A DNA stretch of 64,000 nt, taken from assembly GCF_009671245.1 (NCBI RefSeq), contig NZ_VTFS01000008.1, forward strand, positions 62,001 through 126,000, read 5' to 3'. Below, piece after piece: positions 18,261 through 28,140 of this stretch (positions are counted from its first letter, which is position 1; the number at the start of each line of letters is the position of its first letter). A program made the translations under genes and the position numbers. The DNA comes from Marinicella rhabdoformis. Its GTDB lineage: Bacteria; Pseudomonadota; Gammaproteobacteria; Xanthomonadales; Marinicellaceae. The notes under the pieces were generated by a model. That model ran no database searches, had not been told where the DNA came from, and worked only from the letters and a program-made list of their open reading frames with translations.

Positions 18261-19195
18261 TAAAAGTTTTTCCTTAAATCCATGCCTTGGTACATTGATG
18301 CGACATATTCGGCATAACCGTTATATATTTGAGTGTCTATGCGATTTCTGAAAAAAGAAAATTCGCCTGTGATGCGGCGTTCTGTCGCTTGAGACCATCG
18401 AGGGTGGTCAACTTCAGGATTGACATTGGCATAGAAACCATATTCATTAGGTGCAATGGCCTGCCATGAATTGACCGGCTGTTTGTCAACAAAGGCAATT
18501 TTCTTGATGGATTTAATGCCTTTGAATCCGTACTTCCAAGGCGTGACTAACCTGATAGGTGCACCATTTTGATTGGGCATGTTTTTGCCAAAAAGCCCAA
18601 CTGCCATCAGGGTCAATTCATTCATGGCTTCATCCATGCGAAGGCCTTCTCGGTAAGGCCAAGGTATGGCTCGACCGTTTTGGCCTGGCATTTGTTTGGG
18701 GTCATATAGCGTTTCAAAATACACATACTTGGCATTCGAAGTGGGTTCTAAATATTTGATTAAATCAGCCAGCTTAAATCCCAACCATGGAATGACCATA
18801 GACCAAGCCTCAACACAGCGCATGCGATAGATGCGTTCTTCAATGGTAAAGTTTTTAATTAACTTCTCTAAGTCAAATGTGCCTGTTTTGTTGCAATGTC
18901 CAGACACTTCAATAGACCAATCATCGGTGTTGAAGTTTTTGGCATTTTCAGCGGGGTCATCTTTACCCAAGCCGAATTCATAGAAGTTGTTGTAGGTGGT
19001 GACGTCTTTTTCTAAAGTGGTTTTTTCAATGCTGAATTTGTCATTGCGTTTGTGCGCTGGCAAAGTTAAGGCCATGGCAGATGGGGCTAATAAACTGCCA
19101 GCACCAATCAGTCCCGCTTTGAGTAATTGTCTTCTTTGTCTGTATACTGATTCATCAGTAACTTGAAAATCTTTATGTGTGTTTTTAAATTTCAT
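18260..19195 (-). CDS. msrP: MsrP, periplasmic protein-methionine-sulfoxide reductase catalytic subunit
   Basis: A molybdopterin enzyme that repairs oxidised methionines in envelope proteins. A twin-arginine signal is present ([19 protein letters not shown]). The Mo-ligand cysteine lies in [16 protein letters not shown], and [20 protein letters not shown] is the classic YedY block. Length 311 residues, close to the E. coli protein. It is the first gene of an msrPQ unit and is divergent from serC with a 75-base gap. Confidence 0.95.
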   Translation of the reverse strand: MKFKNTHKDFQVTDESVYRQRRQLLKAGLIGAGSLLAPSAMALTLPAHKRNDKFSIEKTTLEKDVTTYNNFYEFGLGKDDPAENAKNFNTDDWSIEVSGHCNKTGTFDLEKLIKNFTIEERIYRMRCVEAWSMVIPWLGFKLADLIKYLEPTSNAKYVYFETLYDPKQMPGQNGRAIPWPYREGLRMDEAMNELTLMAVGLFGKNMPNQNGAPIRLVTPWKYGFKGIKSIKKIAFVDKQPVNSWQAIAPNEYGFYANVNPEVDHPRWSQATERRITGEFSFFRNRIDTQIYNGYAEYVASMYQGMDLRKNF

Positions 19196-19270
19196 AGGAA
19201 AGTATAAGCAAGCAATAGATTAATATAATACAATCCTAGACCCTTATTGGTCTGTATTTATCACAAAAAA

Positions 19271-20350
19271 ATGACGGTTTATAATTTCTCGGCAGGTCCT
19301 GCCACATTACCCCTTGAAGTCAAACGCACCATTGAACAAGAATTGTATAATTGGAATGGTACAGGATGCTCCGTGATGGAAATGTCGCATCGGAGCAAAG
19401 AATTTACTGATATGGCGGATGAAAATGAAGCCTTGGCCCGCGAATTACTCAATATCTCTGATGATTATGCAGTGATGTTAATCCCCGGTGGTGCCAGGTT
19501 GCAGTACTCAATGATTCCCATGAATCTTTCTAGCCCAAAAGGGCAGGCCATATACGCCATCAATGGACACTGGGGCAAACAAGCGATAAAAGAAGGTGGC
19601 CGCTTTTGCCAAGCCACAAGCACTGCGCCTATCTCAGATGATGTTTATGCCAGTATTCCAGAATTTGACGCTTCAAAGCTGAATGCCGATGCAGATTATT
19701 TTCACTTTACCAGCAATGAAACTTTAGAAGGTGTTCAATGGCACAGCATGCCAGAAACCAATGGCGTGCCGATTGTTTGTGACATGACCTCAGATTTGTT
19801 GACACGTGAGGTTGATGTCAATGATTACGACATGATTTATGCCAGCGCACAGAAAAACATGGGTATAGCAGGTATCACATTTGTCATCATGAAACGCAGT
19901 ATGATAGGGCATTCTGAAAATTTATTGCCCACCATGATGAATTACAAAACCTATGCAGACACCCGTTCATTCTATAACACACCACCGACATTCCCGTGGT
20001 ATGTCATGTTACAGGTGTTGCGTTGGACTCAAGCGCAAGGTGGCGTTAAGACGATTCAAGCCATGAATCAAAGCAAGTCTAATAAATTGTATCAATACAT
20101 CGACAGCAGCGACTTTTATATGAACAAGGTGGCCAAAAACTGTCGTTCTGAAGTGAATGTACCGTTTTGGTTGAAAGATGACGCTTTAAATGCCCAATTT
20201 TTGCAACAAAGCAGTGAATCAGGCTTAAAAGCTTTAAAAGGTCACATGGCAGTAGGCGGTATGCGTGCCAGCATATACAATGCCATGCCTGAAAATGGCA
20301 TCGATGCACTGATTGCCTTTATGAAACAATTTGAAAAGCAAAACAGTTAA
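19271..20350 (+). CDS. serC: Phosphoserine aminotransferase
   Basis: PLP-dependent transaminase converting 3-phosphohydroxypyruvate to phosphoserine, and also acting in the DXP-dependent vitamin B6 route together with pdxB (present at 27.0 kb). The protein starts MTVYNFSAGPATLP. The PLP lysine is in YASAQKNMGIAG, and the C-terminal GGMRASIYNAMP block matches SerC. I chose ATG 19271 (359 residues); a TTG eight codons upstream is less plausible. Confidence 0.95.
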   Translation: MTVYNFSAGPATLPLEVKRTIEQELYNWNGTGCSVMEMSHRSKEFTDMADENEALARELLNISDDYAVMLIPGGARLQYSMIPMNLSSPKGQAIYAINGHWGKQAIKEGGRFCQATSTAPISDDVYASIPEFDASKLNADADYFHFTSNETLEGVQWHSMPETNGVPIVCDMTSDLLTREVDVNDYDMIYASAQKNMGIAGITFVIMKRSMIGHSENLLPTMMNYKTYADTRSFYNTPPTFPWYVMLQVLRWTQAQGGVKTIQAMNQSKSNKLYQYIDSSDFYMNKVAKNCRSEVNVPFWLKDDALNAQFLQQSSESGLKALKGHMAVGGMRASIYNAMPENGIDALIAFMKQFEKQNS

Positions 20351-20374
20351 AGGAAAAGCTGAAATTAAAGAGAG

Positions 20375-21373
20375 ATGACAATGGATGATAAGAAAAAAAG
20401 CAAATTAAGCCTAAGAAAAGGCGGTGATAAGCCAACAGAAGGCATTTGGGCAAAAAAACAAGCAGACTCAAAATCCAAAGGCCAGTCAACTGAAACTAAA
20501 CAACAAAAAACATCAGAAGAACCTAAAAAAGAAGTACTGGTTCAAATTGGTGAAACACATACCTTAACGGTAAAGGCCTTGATGTCATTTGGTGCAAAAA
20601 TGGACGGTAGGAATTTGGGTGATGTTTATTTACCCAAAAAACACATGCCTGAATCATTACTTGAAGGCAGTGAACTGTCGGTGTTTTTATATCAAGACTC
20701 AGATGACCAAATCATTGCAACCACTCAGTTGCCTTTGGTTGAGTTGGGTCAATGTGCTTATTTGAAAGTGGTTGACGTAACAAAAATTGGCGCTTTTGTC
20801 GATTGGGGCATGCCCAAAGATTTGTTGATACCTTTTGCAGAGCAACGCAATGAACTGCGCAATGGTCAACATATTGTGGTGTATGTTTACCAAAACAAAG
20901 CATCAGGCAAACTGGCCGCTTCCACCAAGTTAAGCAAATACTTAGAAGAAGTGAATACAAGCTTCAAAGAACGTGATGAAGTTCATGTGCTGGTTTGTGA
21001 TCACAGTGACCTGGGTTATAAAGTGGTGATTAATAACACCCACTTGGGTTTGATTCACCGTTCAGATGTGTTTCAACAATTTCGTGTGGGCCATCAAGCC
21101 AAAGCCTACATCAAAGAAATACGCCCTGATGGCAAAATAAACGTCACAACTCACATACCCAATAAAGCCCAATTGGGTGACTTGGCAGACCAAATATTGG
21201 CAGATTTACAAGCCAATGGGGGCATTTCTACATTAACCGACAAAAGTGATCCCGACCTGATAAAAGCCAAATGGAAAGTCAGCAAAGGCAGTTACAAAAA
21301 AGCCATCGGTAAATTATACAAAGCACGTAAAATCACTATCACACCACGTTCTATCACATTGAATAATGAGTAA
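20375..21373 (+). CDS. S1 RNA-binding protein of the CvfB family
   Basis: A cytoplasmic protein with several S1-like beta-barrel modules (GAKMDGRNLGDVYLP, KIGAFVDWGMPKDLLIPF, YKVVINNTHLGLIHRSDV, IRPDGKINVTT) and a winged-helix end (KWKVSKGSYKKAIGKLYKAR), matching the YitL/CvfB architecture. CvfB affects virulence gene expression in Staphylococcus, but its molecular role is poorly defined. The first 60 residues are a Lys/Ser/Gln-rich, probably disordered extension. ATG 20375 is preceded by an AAAGAGA sequence. Confidence 0.85.
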   Translation: MTMDDKKKSKLSLRKGGDKPTEGIWAKKQADSKSKGQSTETKQQKTSEEPKKEVLVQIGETHTLTVKALMSFGAKMDGRNLGDVYLPKKHMPESLLEGSELSVFLYQDSDDQIIATTQLPLVELGQCAYLKVVDVTKIGAFVDWGMPKDLLIPFAEQRNELRNGQHIVVYVYQNKASGKLAASTKLSKYLEEVNTSFKERDEVHVLVCDHSDLGYKVVINNTHLGLIHRSDVFQQFRVGHQAKAYIKEIRPDGKINVTTHIPNKAQLGDLADQILADLQANGGISTLTDKSDPDLIKAKWKVSKGSYKKAIGKLYKARKITITPRSITLNNE

Positions 21374-21384
21374 ATGATACGCAT

Positions 21385-22188
21385 ATGACCGAACCTGATT
21401 TAAGACCGATGGTGGCGCCTTGTCGAACTGTTCCTGTATTTTCAGCATTTACATGGTTGAAAAAGGGTTGGTCTGATTTTAAACAGGTGCCAAAAATCAG
21501 TTTAACCTATGGTTTGGTGATGATGGTTATCAGTTTGTTGATTACCGGTTTGGCCTATCAAGCGCATTCGATAGTATTAGCGATTGCGCTGACTTCGGGG
21601 TTCTTTTTCTTGGGTCCTATTTTGGCGATTGGATTATATACTTTGAGCCGACAAATCAGTAACAACAGGCCGCCTCGGTTTATGAGGGGGATTCAAGAAA
21701 GTAAGAAGAACATCGGCAATACCATGGTTTTATCCCTGTTCTTTTTGATTGTATTTTTGGTCTGGGCAAGGGCTGCCAGTATGTTGCATATTTTCTTTCC
21801 ATCTATCACTTCGATGCAAATAGAAGACTGGTATATGTTCATTGGTGTAGGCACTTTAGTGGGCGGTATTTTTGCTGCGATTATTTTTTGTGCAGGTGCG
21901 TTTTCTATCCCCATGCTGTTAGACCGCAATGTGGATACTGTGACCACAGTCATCACATCCATTAATGCGGTATTGAAAAATAAGCTGGCGATGCTGGTTT
22001 GGGCTATGAGCATCATTGTGTTAATCGTCATTGGCATTTTGACCTTTTATATTGGTTTTATTGTGGCTTTGCCTGTTGTAGGCCACGCCACATGGCATGC
22101 TTATAAAGACACCATTGATGCCGATGCTTGGGATTTAGGCCCTGGATTGGCTTCATCAGCTGACGAGTCTGCTGCATCAAAGCAGTAA
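21385..22188 (+). CDS. DUF2189 family integral membrane protein
   Basis: A 267-residue membrane protein with about six hydrophobic segments. The opening segment (FSAFTWLKKGWSDFKQVPKISLTYGL) and GPILAIGLYTLSRQISNN are DUF2189 hallmarks. The family has no defined function; members are sometimes near cytochrome oxidase genes, but here the neighbours are the S1 protein (11 bases upstream) and a patatin. The C-terminal tail is Ala/Ser-rich. Confidence 0.8.
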   Translation: MTEPDLRPMVAPCRTVPVFSAFTWLKKGWSDFKQVPKISLTYGLVMMVISLLITGLAYQAHSIVLAIALTSGFFFLGPILAIGLYTLSRQISNNRPPRFMRGIQESKKNIGNTMVLSLFFLIVFLVWARAASMLHIFFPSITSMQIEDWYMFIGVGTLVGGIFAAIIFCAGAFSIPMLLDRNVDTVTTVITSINAVLKNKLAMLVWAMSIIVLIVIGILTFYIGFIVALPVVGHATWHAYKDTIDADAWDLGPGLASSADESAASKQ

Positions 22189-22240
22189 TTTAATTTATAA
22201 TGTTTGGCATGCAAAAATTGAATGTCAAAACACAAGGCCA

Positions 22241-23359
22241 ATGACTGTCAAAAAAACAGCCTTGATGCTGCCCGGCGGTGGCGCACGTGGGGCTTACCAA
22301 GTGGGCGTGATACAAGCCATCTTAGAATTCATGCCCAAAGCATTTCATTTCCCCATCATTAATGGCACATCAGCAGGTGCCATCAACGCGGTGGTCATGG
22401 CTTCCCATGCGAAGAATCAAAAATACGGCGCTGCTCGATTGCGACATTTTTGGACTTCCATACATTGCCATGATATATACCGAACTGATGGCATCTATAT
22501 TGCTAAAACGATGGCACGCGTGTTGGGCTCTGTGTTGTTTGGCCGATTTGGGTTTAAAGCGCCCAATTCACTGTTGGATAACACACCTTTGGCAAAGCTT
22601 TTACAACGAGAGTTACAGCTTTTTCAAATAGATGAAGCGATCAGTGAAGGTGATTTACAAGGTTTGTCAGTCACAGCATCTTCCTACGATACGGCAATTG
22701 CCAAATGTTTTTATCAAGCGGCAAAGACAGTAAATCCTTGGCAAAGAAGTCGCCGAATAGGCGTGCCGGAAGCCATTACCGTTGAGCACATCATGGCATC
22801 AACAGCATTGCCATTTCTTTTCCCGGCACAACTGATCGGTAATGAATATTATGGTGACGGTGGTTTGCGCATGACCGCGCCTTTATCACCAGCGATACAT
22901 TTGGGTGCGGAACAAATTTTGGTCATTGGTACTCGTGATGAAAGTCCCATTGAAGTACCCAAACAGCCAGGGTCATATCCCAGTATGGGCGAGCTGGGAG
23001 GTTATATGTTAGACACCATTTTTATGGATACCTTAATGGCTGATTTGTCGCGATTAAACCGCATCAATCGCACTCTGGAAATAATGGCAGATGAAGAAAG
23101 GCAAAAAACACAGTTAAAACCAATTAACACGTTGGTCATCAAACCCAGCGTAGATGTCAGGGACATCACTAAGGCACATGCCGATGCCATTCCACGGCCG
23201 GTTAAAACTTTGCTGAAAATGATTGGTGGTTGGGGTAAAGATTGGCGCATGCCGAGTTACTTGTTATTTGAACCCAGTTACACCACAGCTTTAATCAAAC
23301 TGGGTTACCAAGATGCGATGAATCAAGCAGCAGAAATTGAGTCTTTTTTAAATCAATAA
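22241..23359 (+). CDS. Patatin-like phospholipase
   Basis: A serine lipid hydrolase (372 residues). The oxyanion glycine motif is GGGARGAYQVG (residues 12-22), the nucleophile is Ser44 in GTSAG, and the aspartate of the dyad is in YYGDGGLRM near residue 206. No signal peptide, so cytoplasmic or effector-like. Substrate and role are not evident from the neighbours. It is followed by a hairpin shared with convergent cysK. Confidence 0.88.
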   Translation: MTVKKTALMLPGGGARGAYQVGVIQAILEFMPKAFHFPIINGTSAGAINAVVMASHAKNQKYGAARLRHFWTSIHCHDIYRTDGIYIAKTMARVLGSVLFGRFGFKAPNSLLDNTPLAKLLQRELQLFQIDEAISEGDLQGLSVTASSYDTAIAKCFYQAAKTVNPWQRSRRIGVPEAITVEHIMASTALPFLFPAQLIGNEYYGDGGLRMTAPLSPAIHLGAEQILVIGTRDESPIEVPKQPGSYPSMGELGGYMLDTIFMDTLMADLSRLNRINRTLEIMADEERQKTQLKPINTLVIKPSVDVRDITKAHADAIPRPVKTLLKMIGGWGKDWRMPSYLLFEPSYTTALIKLGYQDAMNQAAEIESFLNQ

Positions 23360-23360
23360 A

Positions 23361-23397
23361 AAACCCCACTTATGCCAGTGAACAAGTGGGGTTTTTA
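23361..23397. terminator. Bidirectional terminator between patatin gene and cysK
   Basis: An 11-bp stem AAACCCCACTT / AAGTGGGGTTT (23361-23394), with A tracts on the left and T tracts on the right, can terminate both converging transcripts. Confidence 0.9.
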
Positions 23398-23412
23398 TAA
23401 AAACTAATGGGC

Positions 23413-24351
23413 TTAAACTTCGTCTGATCCTTCTGCTAAATCATCAAACAAATAGGTGCTGAGGTACCTTTCGCCTGTATCAGGAATCATGGACAAAATG
23501 ACCGAACCTTCAGGTGCTGTTTTTGCTGTTTCTAAAGCCGCTGAGAAAGTGGCTCCTGCAGAAATGCCACAAAAAATGCCTTCTTTACGAGCCAAGTTTA
23601 AACTGGCTTCCTTGGCTTGGTGTTCATCGATTGGAATCAGGTGGTCATAAATTTCTTTGTTCATGACATCGCCAACAAAATCAGGTGTCCAGCCTTGAAT
23701 TTTATGTGGGTTCCACTCCTTACCTGCTAACAAACTGGCTTCTACAGGTTCTGTCGCGACGATTTGGATGCCAGGTCTGGCTAATTTCAAAACTTCCCCA
23801 ACCCCAGTAATGGTGCCTCCTGTGCCGTAACCACTGACAAAATAATCAAGTCGTTTGTCAGCAAAGTCGCGTAAAATTTCAGGTCCAGTTGTTGATCGGT
23901 GATAAGCAGGGTTTGCTTCATTTTCAAATTGTCGGGCCAAAAACCAGCCACGATCTTTTGCTAATTCTTCAGCTTTAGCCACCATACCTGTGCCTCTTGC
24001 AGCCGCTGGCGTTAACACCACTTTGGCGCCCAAGGCACGCATTAATTTGCGGCGTTCTATAGAAAACGTCTCACTCATAACGGCGACAAATGGATAGCCT
24101 TTGGATGCACTCACCATGGCCAAAGCAATGCCTGTATTGCCAGATGTTGCTTCAACCACGGTTTGCCCAGGTTGAAGTAAGCCGCGTGCTTCTGCATCTT
24201 GTATGATGGCATGTGCCAAACGGTCTTTGACAGACGAGAGCGGGTTAAAAGACTCCACCTTAACGTACATTTCTACATGGTCTGGCGCCAAGTTGTTGAT
24301 GCGTACGACAGGTGTGTTGCCGATGGTTTCTAAAATGTTGTTATAAATCAT
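23413..24351 (-). CDS. cysK: Cysteine synthase
   Basis: PLP enzyme making cysteine from O-acetylserine and sulfide. The PLP lysine is in NPLSSVKDR, the substrate-binding loop is EATSGNTGIALA, and the phosphate-binding glycine loop is GYGTGGTITGVG; GIFCGISAGATF near the C terminus is also typical. 312 residues. It sits 82 bases downstream of cysG on the same strand, with cysB divergent on the other side, so the group serves sulfate assimilation. Confidence 0.94.
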   Translation of the reverse strand: MIYNNILETIGNTPVVRINNLAPDHVEMYVKVESFNPLSSVKDRLAHAIIQDAEARGLLQPGQTVVEATSGNTGIALAMVSASKGYPFVAVMSETFSIERRKLMRALGAKVVLTPAAARGTGMVAKAEELAKDRGWFLARQFENEANPAYHRSTTGPEILRDFADKRLDYFVSGYGTGGTITGVGEVLKLARPGIQIVATEPVEASLLAGKEWNPHKIQGWTPDFVGDVMNKEIYDHLIPIDEHQAKEASLNLARKEGIFCGISAGATFSAALETAKTAPEGSVILSMIPDTGERYLSTYLFDDLAEGSDEV

Positions 24352-24433
24352 GCTGTTTAATTTCCATATGTTTGGTGTCTTGTTTGGCTGTTTTGCTTTC
24401 GGTGCAAAACCGCTACATAAGACGGTATTATAG

Positions 24434-25858
24434 TTATGCGCTTAACTTCAGTTTAGTTATTGCTTCGTTTTTATTGTACCAATTAAATTGTTCTGCGTAT
24501 TGTGCCACTTCACCTATCACTATTAATGCGGGTGACTGTACATCATGTTCTTGTATTAATTCGCTTAAATGTGACAGTTGACCTGTGACAACACGTTGAT
24601 TTTCTGCTGTGCCATTTTCAATTATGGCGATGGGTTCTTCTGGATTTTTACCGTGTGTGATTAATCTTTCTTGTAGCACAGGTGATTTGATCAAGCCCAT
24701 ATAAACCACCAGCGTTTGTTTGTCTTTGGCATAAAACTGCCAGTCAATGGTGTCCTGCGATGACTGACAATGACCCGTTAAAAAGGTCACACTTTGTGCA
24801 TGATCACGGTGAGTCAATGGAATGCCGCTGTATGCTGCACAGCCAATAGCGGCCGTAATTCCAGGCACAATTTCAAAATCAATACCGTGTTCATTTAAGG
24901 TTTGTATTTCTTCTCCACCTCGGCCAAAAACAAATGGATCACCGCCTTTTAGACGACACACCCTCAAGCCTTTATTGGCCCATTCTACTAACAGCTGATT
25001 GATGTTAGCTTGTTTTGTTTTGTGGTTTCCTGCTGACTTACCCACGTCAATCATCTGTGCATCTTTGCGTATCAGGTCTATGATAGGCTGTGGAATCAAT
25101 TGGTCATGCAACACCACATCAGCTTTTTGCATCACCTGCAATGCTTTGATGGTCAGCAATTCTGGGTTACCAGGGCCTGCACCCACCAAATAGACTTTCC
25201 CTTTTGTGGTTTGGTTGTGGCGAATGAGTTGATTAACAGCTTGGGTGCTGTTTTCTTCAAACTGCGTTTCATCTAAAATCAATTGATTGTCATGGTCGAA
25301 ATACTGCTCCCAGAATGCGCGTCTTGCTTGAGACTGTTTTATTTTTTTCTTAATCAGTGGGCGCAATGATTTGGCTTGTTTAACAATTTTCTGTAATCCA
25401 AATGGTAACAATTTTTCAATTTTCTGTTTCAACAACCGTGCCAGTACAGGTGATGAGCCTTCGGTACTGATGGCTATCAGCAAAGGAGACCGATCCACAA
25501 TGGCTGGTGTCAAATAATTACACAAATCTGGTTCATCCACTGTGTTTAATAATATGTTGTGCTGTTCGGCAAACTCATAGGCTTGCTTAGAAACAATCGG
25601 ATTTCCTGTCGCCGATACCATCAATTGTGGCTTTTTTCCTAAATTGCTTATATCAATATCTTCTAAGTCCATCTGATGTGTTGACAGCTTTCCTGCAGCT
25701 TCCCAGGTGCTGATGGCGTCATTAAAGTCTTTTGCAAAGCAATGTATACGTGCTTTAACCTTGATTAAGGCACTGATTTTCCTAGTGGCCACTTCACCTG
25801 CACCAAAAACCCATACGGTTTTATTTTTTAGTTTGATGTTGATTGGTAAATAGTTCAT
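24434..25858 (-). CDS. cysG: Siroheme synthase CysG
   Basis: Trifunctional enzyme: uroporphyrinogen III methylation (C-terminal half), then precorrin-2 dehydrogenation and ferrochelation (N-terminal half), giving the sirohaem of sulfite or nitrite reductase. The N-terminal NAD-binding motif is VFGAGEVATRKI; the methyltransferase shows LVGAGPGNPELLT, RLKGGDPFVFGRGGEE and VPGITAAIG. I chose ATG 25858 (474 residues); ten extra in-frame codons to 25888 do not look conserved. It is transcribed away from cysB. Confidence 0.94.
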   Translation of the reverse strand: MNYLPINIKLKNKTVWVFGAGEVATRKISALIKVKARIHCFAKDFNDAISTWEAAGKLSTHQMDLEDIDISNLGKKPQLMVSATGNPIVSKQAYEFAEQHNILLNTVDEPDLCNYLTPAIVDRSPLLIAISTEGSSPVLARLLKQKIEKLLPFGLQKIVKQAKSLRPLIKKKIKQSQARRAFWEQYFDHDNQLILDETQFEENSTQAVNQLIRHNQTTKGKVYLVGAGPGNPELLTIKALQVMQKADVVLHDQLIPQPIIDLIRKDAQMIDVGKSAGNHKTKQANINQLLVEWANKGLRVCRLKGGDPFVFGRGGEEIQTLNEHGIDFEIVPGITAAIGCAAYSGIPLTHRDHAQSVTFLTGHCQSSQDTIDWQFYAKDKQTLVVYMGLIKSPVLQERLITHGKNPEEPIAIIENGTAENQRVVTGQLSHLSELIQEHDVQSPALIVIGEVAQYAEQFNWYNKNEAITKLKLSA

Positions 25859-25936
25859 GTGTATGCTTCGGTAATAAGAAGTGCCCATTAACCCATAAAA
25901 ATTTGACCTGACAAAATAATCAAAACTGATTAGCTT

Positions 25937-25971
25937 ATAACAATTAGTTATTAGAAGTATAGACGTCTATA
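25937..25971. promoter_or_regulatory. Candidate operators between cysG and cysB
   Basis: Two inverted repeats lie in the divergent intergenic region. ATAAC-N5-GTTAT (25937-25951) has the T-N11-A form of LysR-family sites and could bind CysB. TATAGACGTCTATA (25958-25971) is a perfect 14-bp palindrome of unknown binder. The sequence is seen; the regulatory role is inferred. Confidence 0.45.
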
Positions 25972-26046
25972 TTGCTATTTGCAAAGCGAGCCGTTACGAT
26001 GCGACTTTAGTTTTGAAAATTTAGATATCAGAAATAAAGGTTTTTT

Positions 26047-27027
26047 ATGAAATTACAACAATTAAGGTTTTTCGTGGCGATTTGCCAGTCTGGGTTAAAT
26101 GTAACCTCAGCAGCCAAGTCGCTATACACCTCTCAGCCAGGTGTCAGTAGACAGGTTCGCCTTTTAGAAGACGAGCTTGGTTTGAGTTTGTTTGTGAGAC
26201 AAGGAAAGGCCTTGGTTTCTTTAACGCAAGCGGGTAAAGAAATTTTACAAAGGGCGCGCTTGATTTTAAAAGAAGTTGAAAACATCAAGGCATTCAGTCA
26301 TGAGTTGAATCACGTGGATCAAGGACAGCTCAACATTGCCACCACTCACACGCAAGCACGCTATGTCTTGCCTGCCGTGATTCAAAAGTTTCATCAACTA
26401 TATCCTTCAGTGAAGGTGAACTTGTTACAAGGGACTTCTCAACAAAATTTAAGTTCCTTGAGGAATGGGGAAGTGGACTTTGTCATCACTTCAGGCTCAA
26501 CACAAGCGACCAGTGACTTGGTGAAACTGGATTTATTCAAGTGGCAGCGTAAAATTGTGGTGCCCAAAGAGCACCCATTGGCGACAAAATCTGAAATTTC
26601 TTTAAAAGAACTGTCAAAACATCCGTTGATTGTTTATTTGTTTAATGACCAAGAAAGTTCTTCATTGGTTCAAGCATTTAATCAAGCAGGATTGGATTAT
26701 AAAATTGTATTCACCGCCAGAGATTCTGATGTCATCAAAGCCTATGTGAGACAGGGTTTGGGTGTCGGTTTGATTGCTGGTATGGCGTTGGATGAAAAAT
26801 TAGATGCTGACTTGCATGGTATAGAAACAGAAAGCATATTGCCTTTGTGTTCTACTTGGTTGGCATTCAACCCCAGTTTGTTTTTACGTGGTTTCATGCA
26901 TGAATTCATTCAATTGTTTGCGCCACATGTTAAGCGTGAACAAATTCAATCTGCCATTGACAATAAGTTGATGCTGATTGACCCACAAAAACCATCACAA
27001 CCGATTGATTCTGCTTGGCATGTCTGA
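26047..27027 (+). CDS. cysB: LysR-family regulator CysB
   Basis: Activator of cysteine regulon genes, responding to acetylserine. The N-terminal winged helix (MKLQQLRFFVAICQSGLNVTSAAKSLYTSQPGVSRQVR) and the effector domain (LNIATTHTQARYVLPAVIQ, GEVDFVITSG) follow CysB rather than generic LysR proteins. Length 326 residues. It is divergent from cysG. Its 3' end overlaps pdxB by eight bases, an unusual neighbour for cysB. Confidence 0.9.
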   Translation: MKLQQLRFFVAICQSGLNVTSAAKSLYTSQPGVSRQVRLLEDELGLSLFVRQGKALVSLTQAGKEILQRARLILKEVENIKAFSHELNHVDQGQLNIATTHTQARYVLPAVIQKFHQLYPSVKVNLLQGTSQQNLSSLRNGEVDFVITSGSTQATSDLVKLDLFKWQRKIVVPKEHPLATKSEISLKELSKHPLIVYLFNDQESSSLVQAFNQAGLDYKIVFTARDSDVIKAYVRQGLGVGLIAGMALDEKLDADLHGIETESILPLCSTWLAFNPSLFLRGFMHEFIQLFAPHVKREQIQSAIDNKLMLIDPQKPSQPIDSAWHV

Positions 27028-28078
27028 GCCCGTCATTCACATATTAGCAGATGAAAACATGCCGGCATTGTCGGCATGTTTTGGTTCTGTGGCACAAATC
27101 AAAACAACAGCGGGTAGGGATATCAGTCATAAAGACCTGCAAAATGTGGACGCTTTGTTGGTTCGCTCAGTCACTCAAGTCAATGCCGATTTGTTGTGCG
27201 CGTCTGATGTTCAGTTTGTCGGTTCAGCCACGATTGGCACGGATCATATTGACCAGGCGTTCCTCGACTCACGAAACATTGAGTTTGTTCATGCGCCTGG
27301 GTCAAATGCACAATCGGTAGTTGAATATGTCATCACAGCAGTGGCATTGTGGTGTCAAAAACATAACAAATCACCTAAAAACCTCAAGTTCGGTATCATC
27401 GGCAAGGGGCAAATTGGCTCACGGTTGTTTGATTTTTTAAATGATTTGGGTGTGACGGTTGTGTGTTGTGACCCGCCTTTGGAACACGCTGGAATACAAA
27501 GTCCTTGGCATGGTATGGAAGCCATACAGCAATGTGATGTGATCTCCTGTCATGTGCCTTTGACTGCTGAAGGGGCGTATGCGACCAAGCATTTAATTGA
27601 TGAGGATTTCATGTCGGGCATGAAATCTGGCGCTTTATTAATTAACAGCTCAAGAGGGCCCGTGGTTGATAATGCATCGCTGTTGAATCATTTGAAAGCG
27701 CATCATTTTGAAGCGGTATTGGATGTATGGGAAACGGAGCCTGTGATTGAATTGCCCTTGATGGATGCGGTTTTTCTCGCCACTCCTCACATTGCAGGCT
27801 ATGCCTATGAAGCCAAAATTCGAGGCACATTCATGTTATATCAAGCATTCTGCCAGCATTTTAAGCTCAAAGAAAGTGTCGTTTTTGATGACCTGCTGCC
27901 GGCTGGAAAAATTTCTACACACTTTAAAAGTGTTGAGGATTGGTTGTCTCAAGCACCTGTATTATATGATTTAAAAGCAGATGACAGTCGTATGAGACAA
28001 GAGGTTAAGAAAAATGCATATGTATTTGATAATTTGAGGAAAAATTACCCGAAAAGGCGTGAGTTTTTACGATTGTAA
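27020..28078 (+). CDS. pdxB: Erythronate-4-phosphate dehydrogenase
   Basis: NAD-dependent dehydrogenase of pyridoxal phosphate synthesis. Landmarks are ILADENMPAL at the N terminus, VGSATIGTDHID, the Rossmann loop GIIGKGQIGSRL, and the catalytic Arg/Glu/His set in NSSRGPVVDN, DVWETEP and TPHIAGYA. ATG 27020, inside the cysB end, gives 352 residues; upstream in-frame codons are cysB read in another frame. A terminator hairpin follows directly. Confidence 0.93.
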   Translation: MSEPVIHILADENMPALSACFGSVAQIKTTAGRDISHKDLQNVDALLVRSVTQVNADLLCASDVQFVGSATIGTDHIDQAFLDSRNIEFVHAPGSNAQSVVEYVITAVALWCQKHNKSPKNLKFGIIGKGQIGSRLFDFLNDLGVTVVCCDPPLEHAGIQSPWHGMEAIQQCDVISCHVPLTAEGAYATKHLIDEDFMSGMKSGALLINSSRGPVVDNASLLNHLKAHHFEAVLDVWETEPVIELPLMDAVFLATPHIAGYAYEAKIRGTFMLYQAFCQHFKLKESVVFDDLLPAGKISTHFKSVEDWLSQAPVLYDLKADDSRMRQEVKKNAYVFDNLRKNYPKRREFLRL

Positions 28079-28119
28079 AACCCTTGTTCACTTTTGATGT
28101 ACAAACAAGGGTTTTTTTA
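28079..28119 (+). terminator. Terminator after pdxB
   Basis: Stem AACCCTTGTT / AACAAGGGTT (28079-28113) followed by a T run. It may also serve the convergent SDR gene ending at 28141. Confidence 0.85.
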
Positions 28120-28140
28120 TGTTGTTGCTTTATTTGAGCT

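Noticed and set aside
24312-24581. Plus-strand 89-codon frame between cysK and cysG
   Set aside because: It is antisense to the ends of two well-supported genes and has no start signal.
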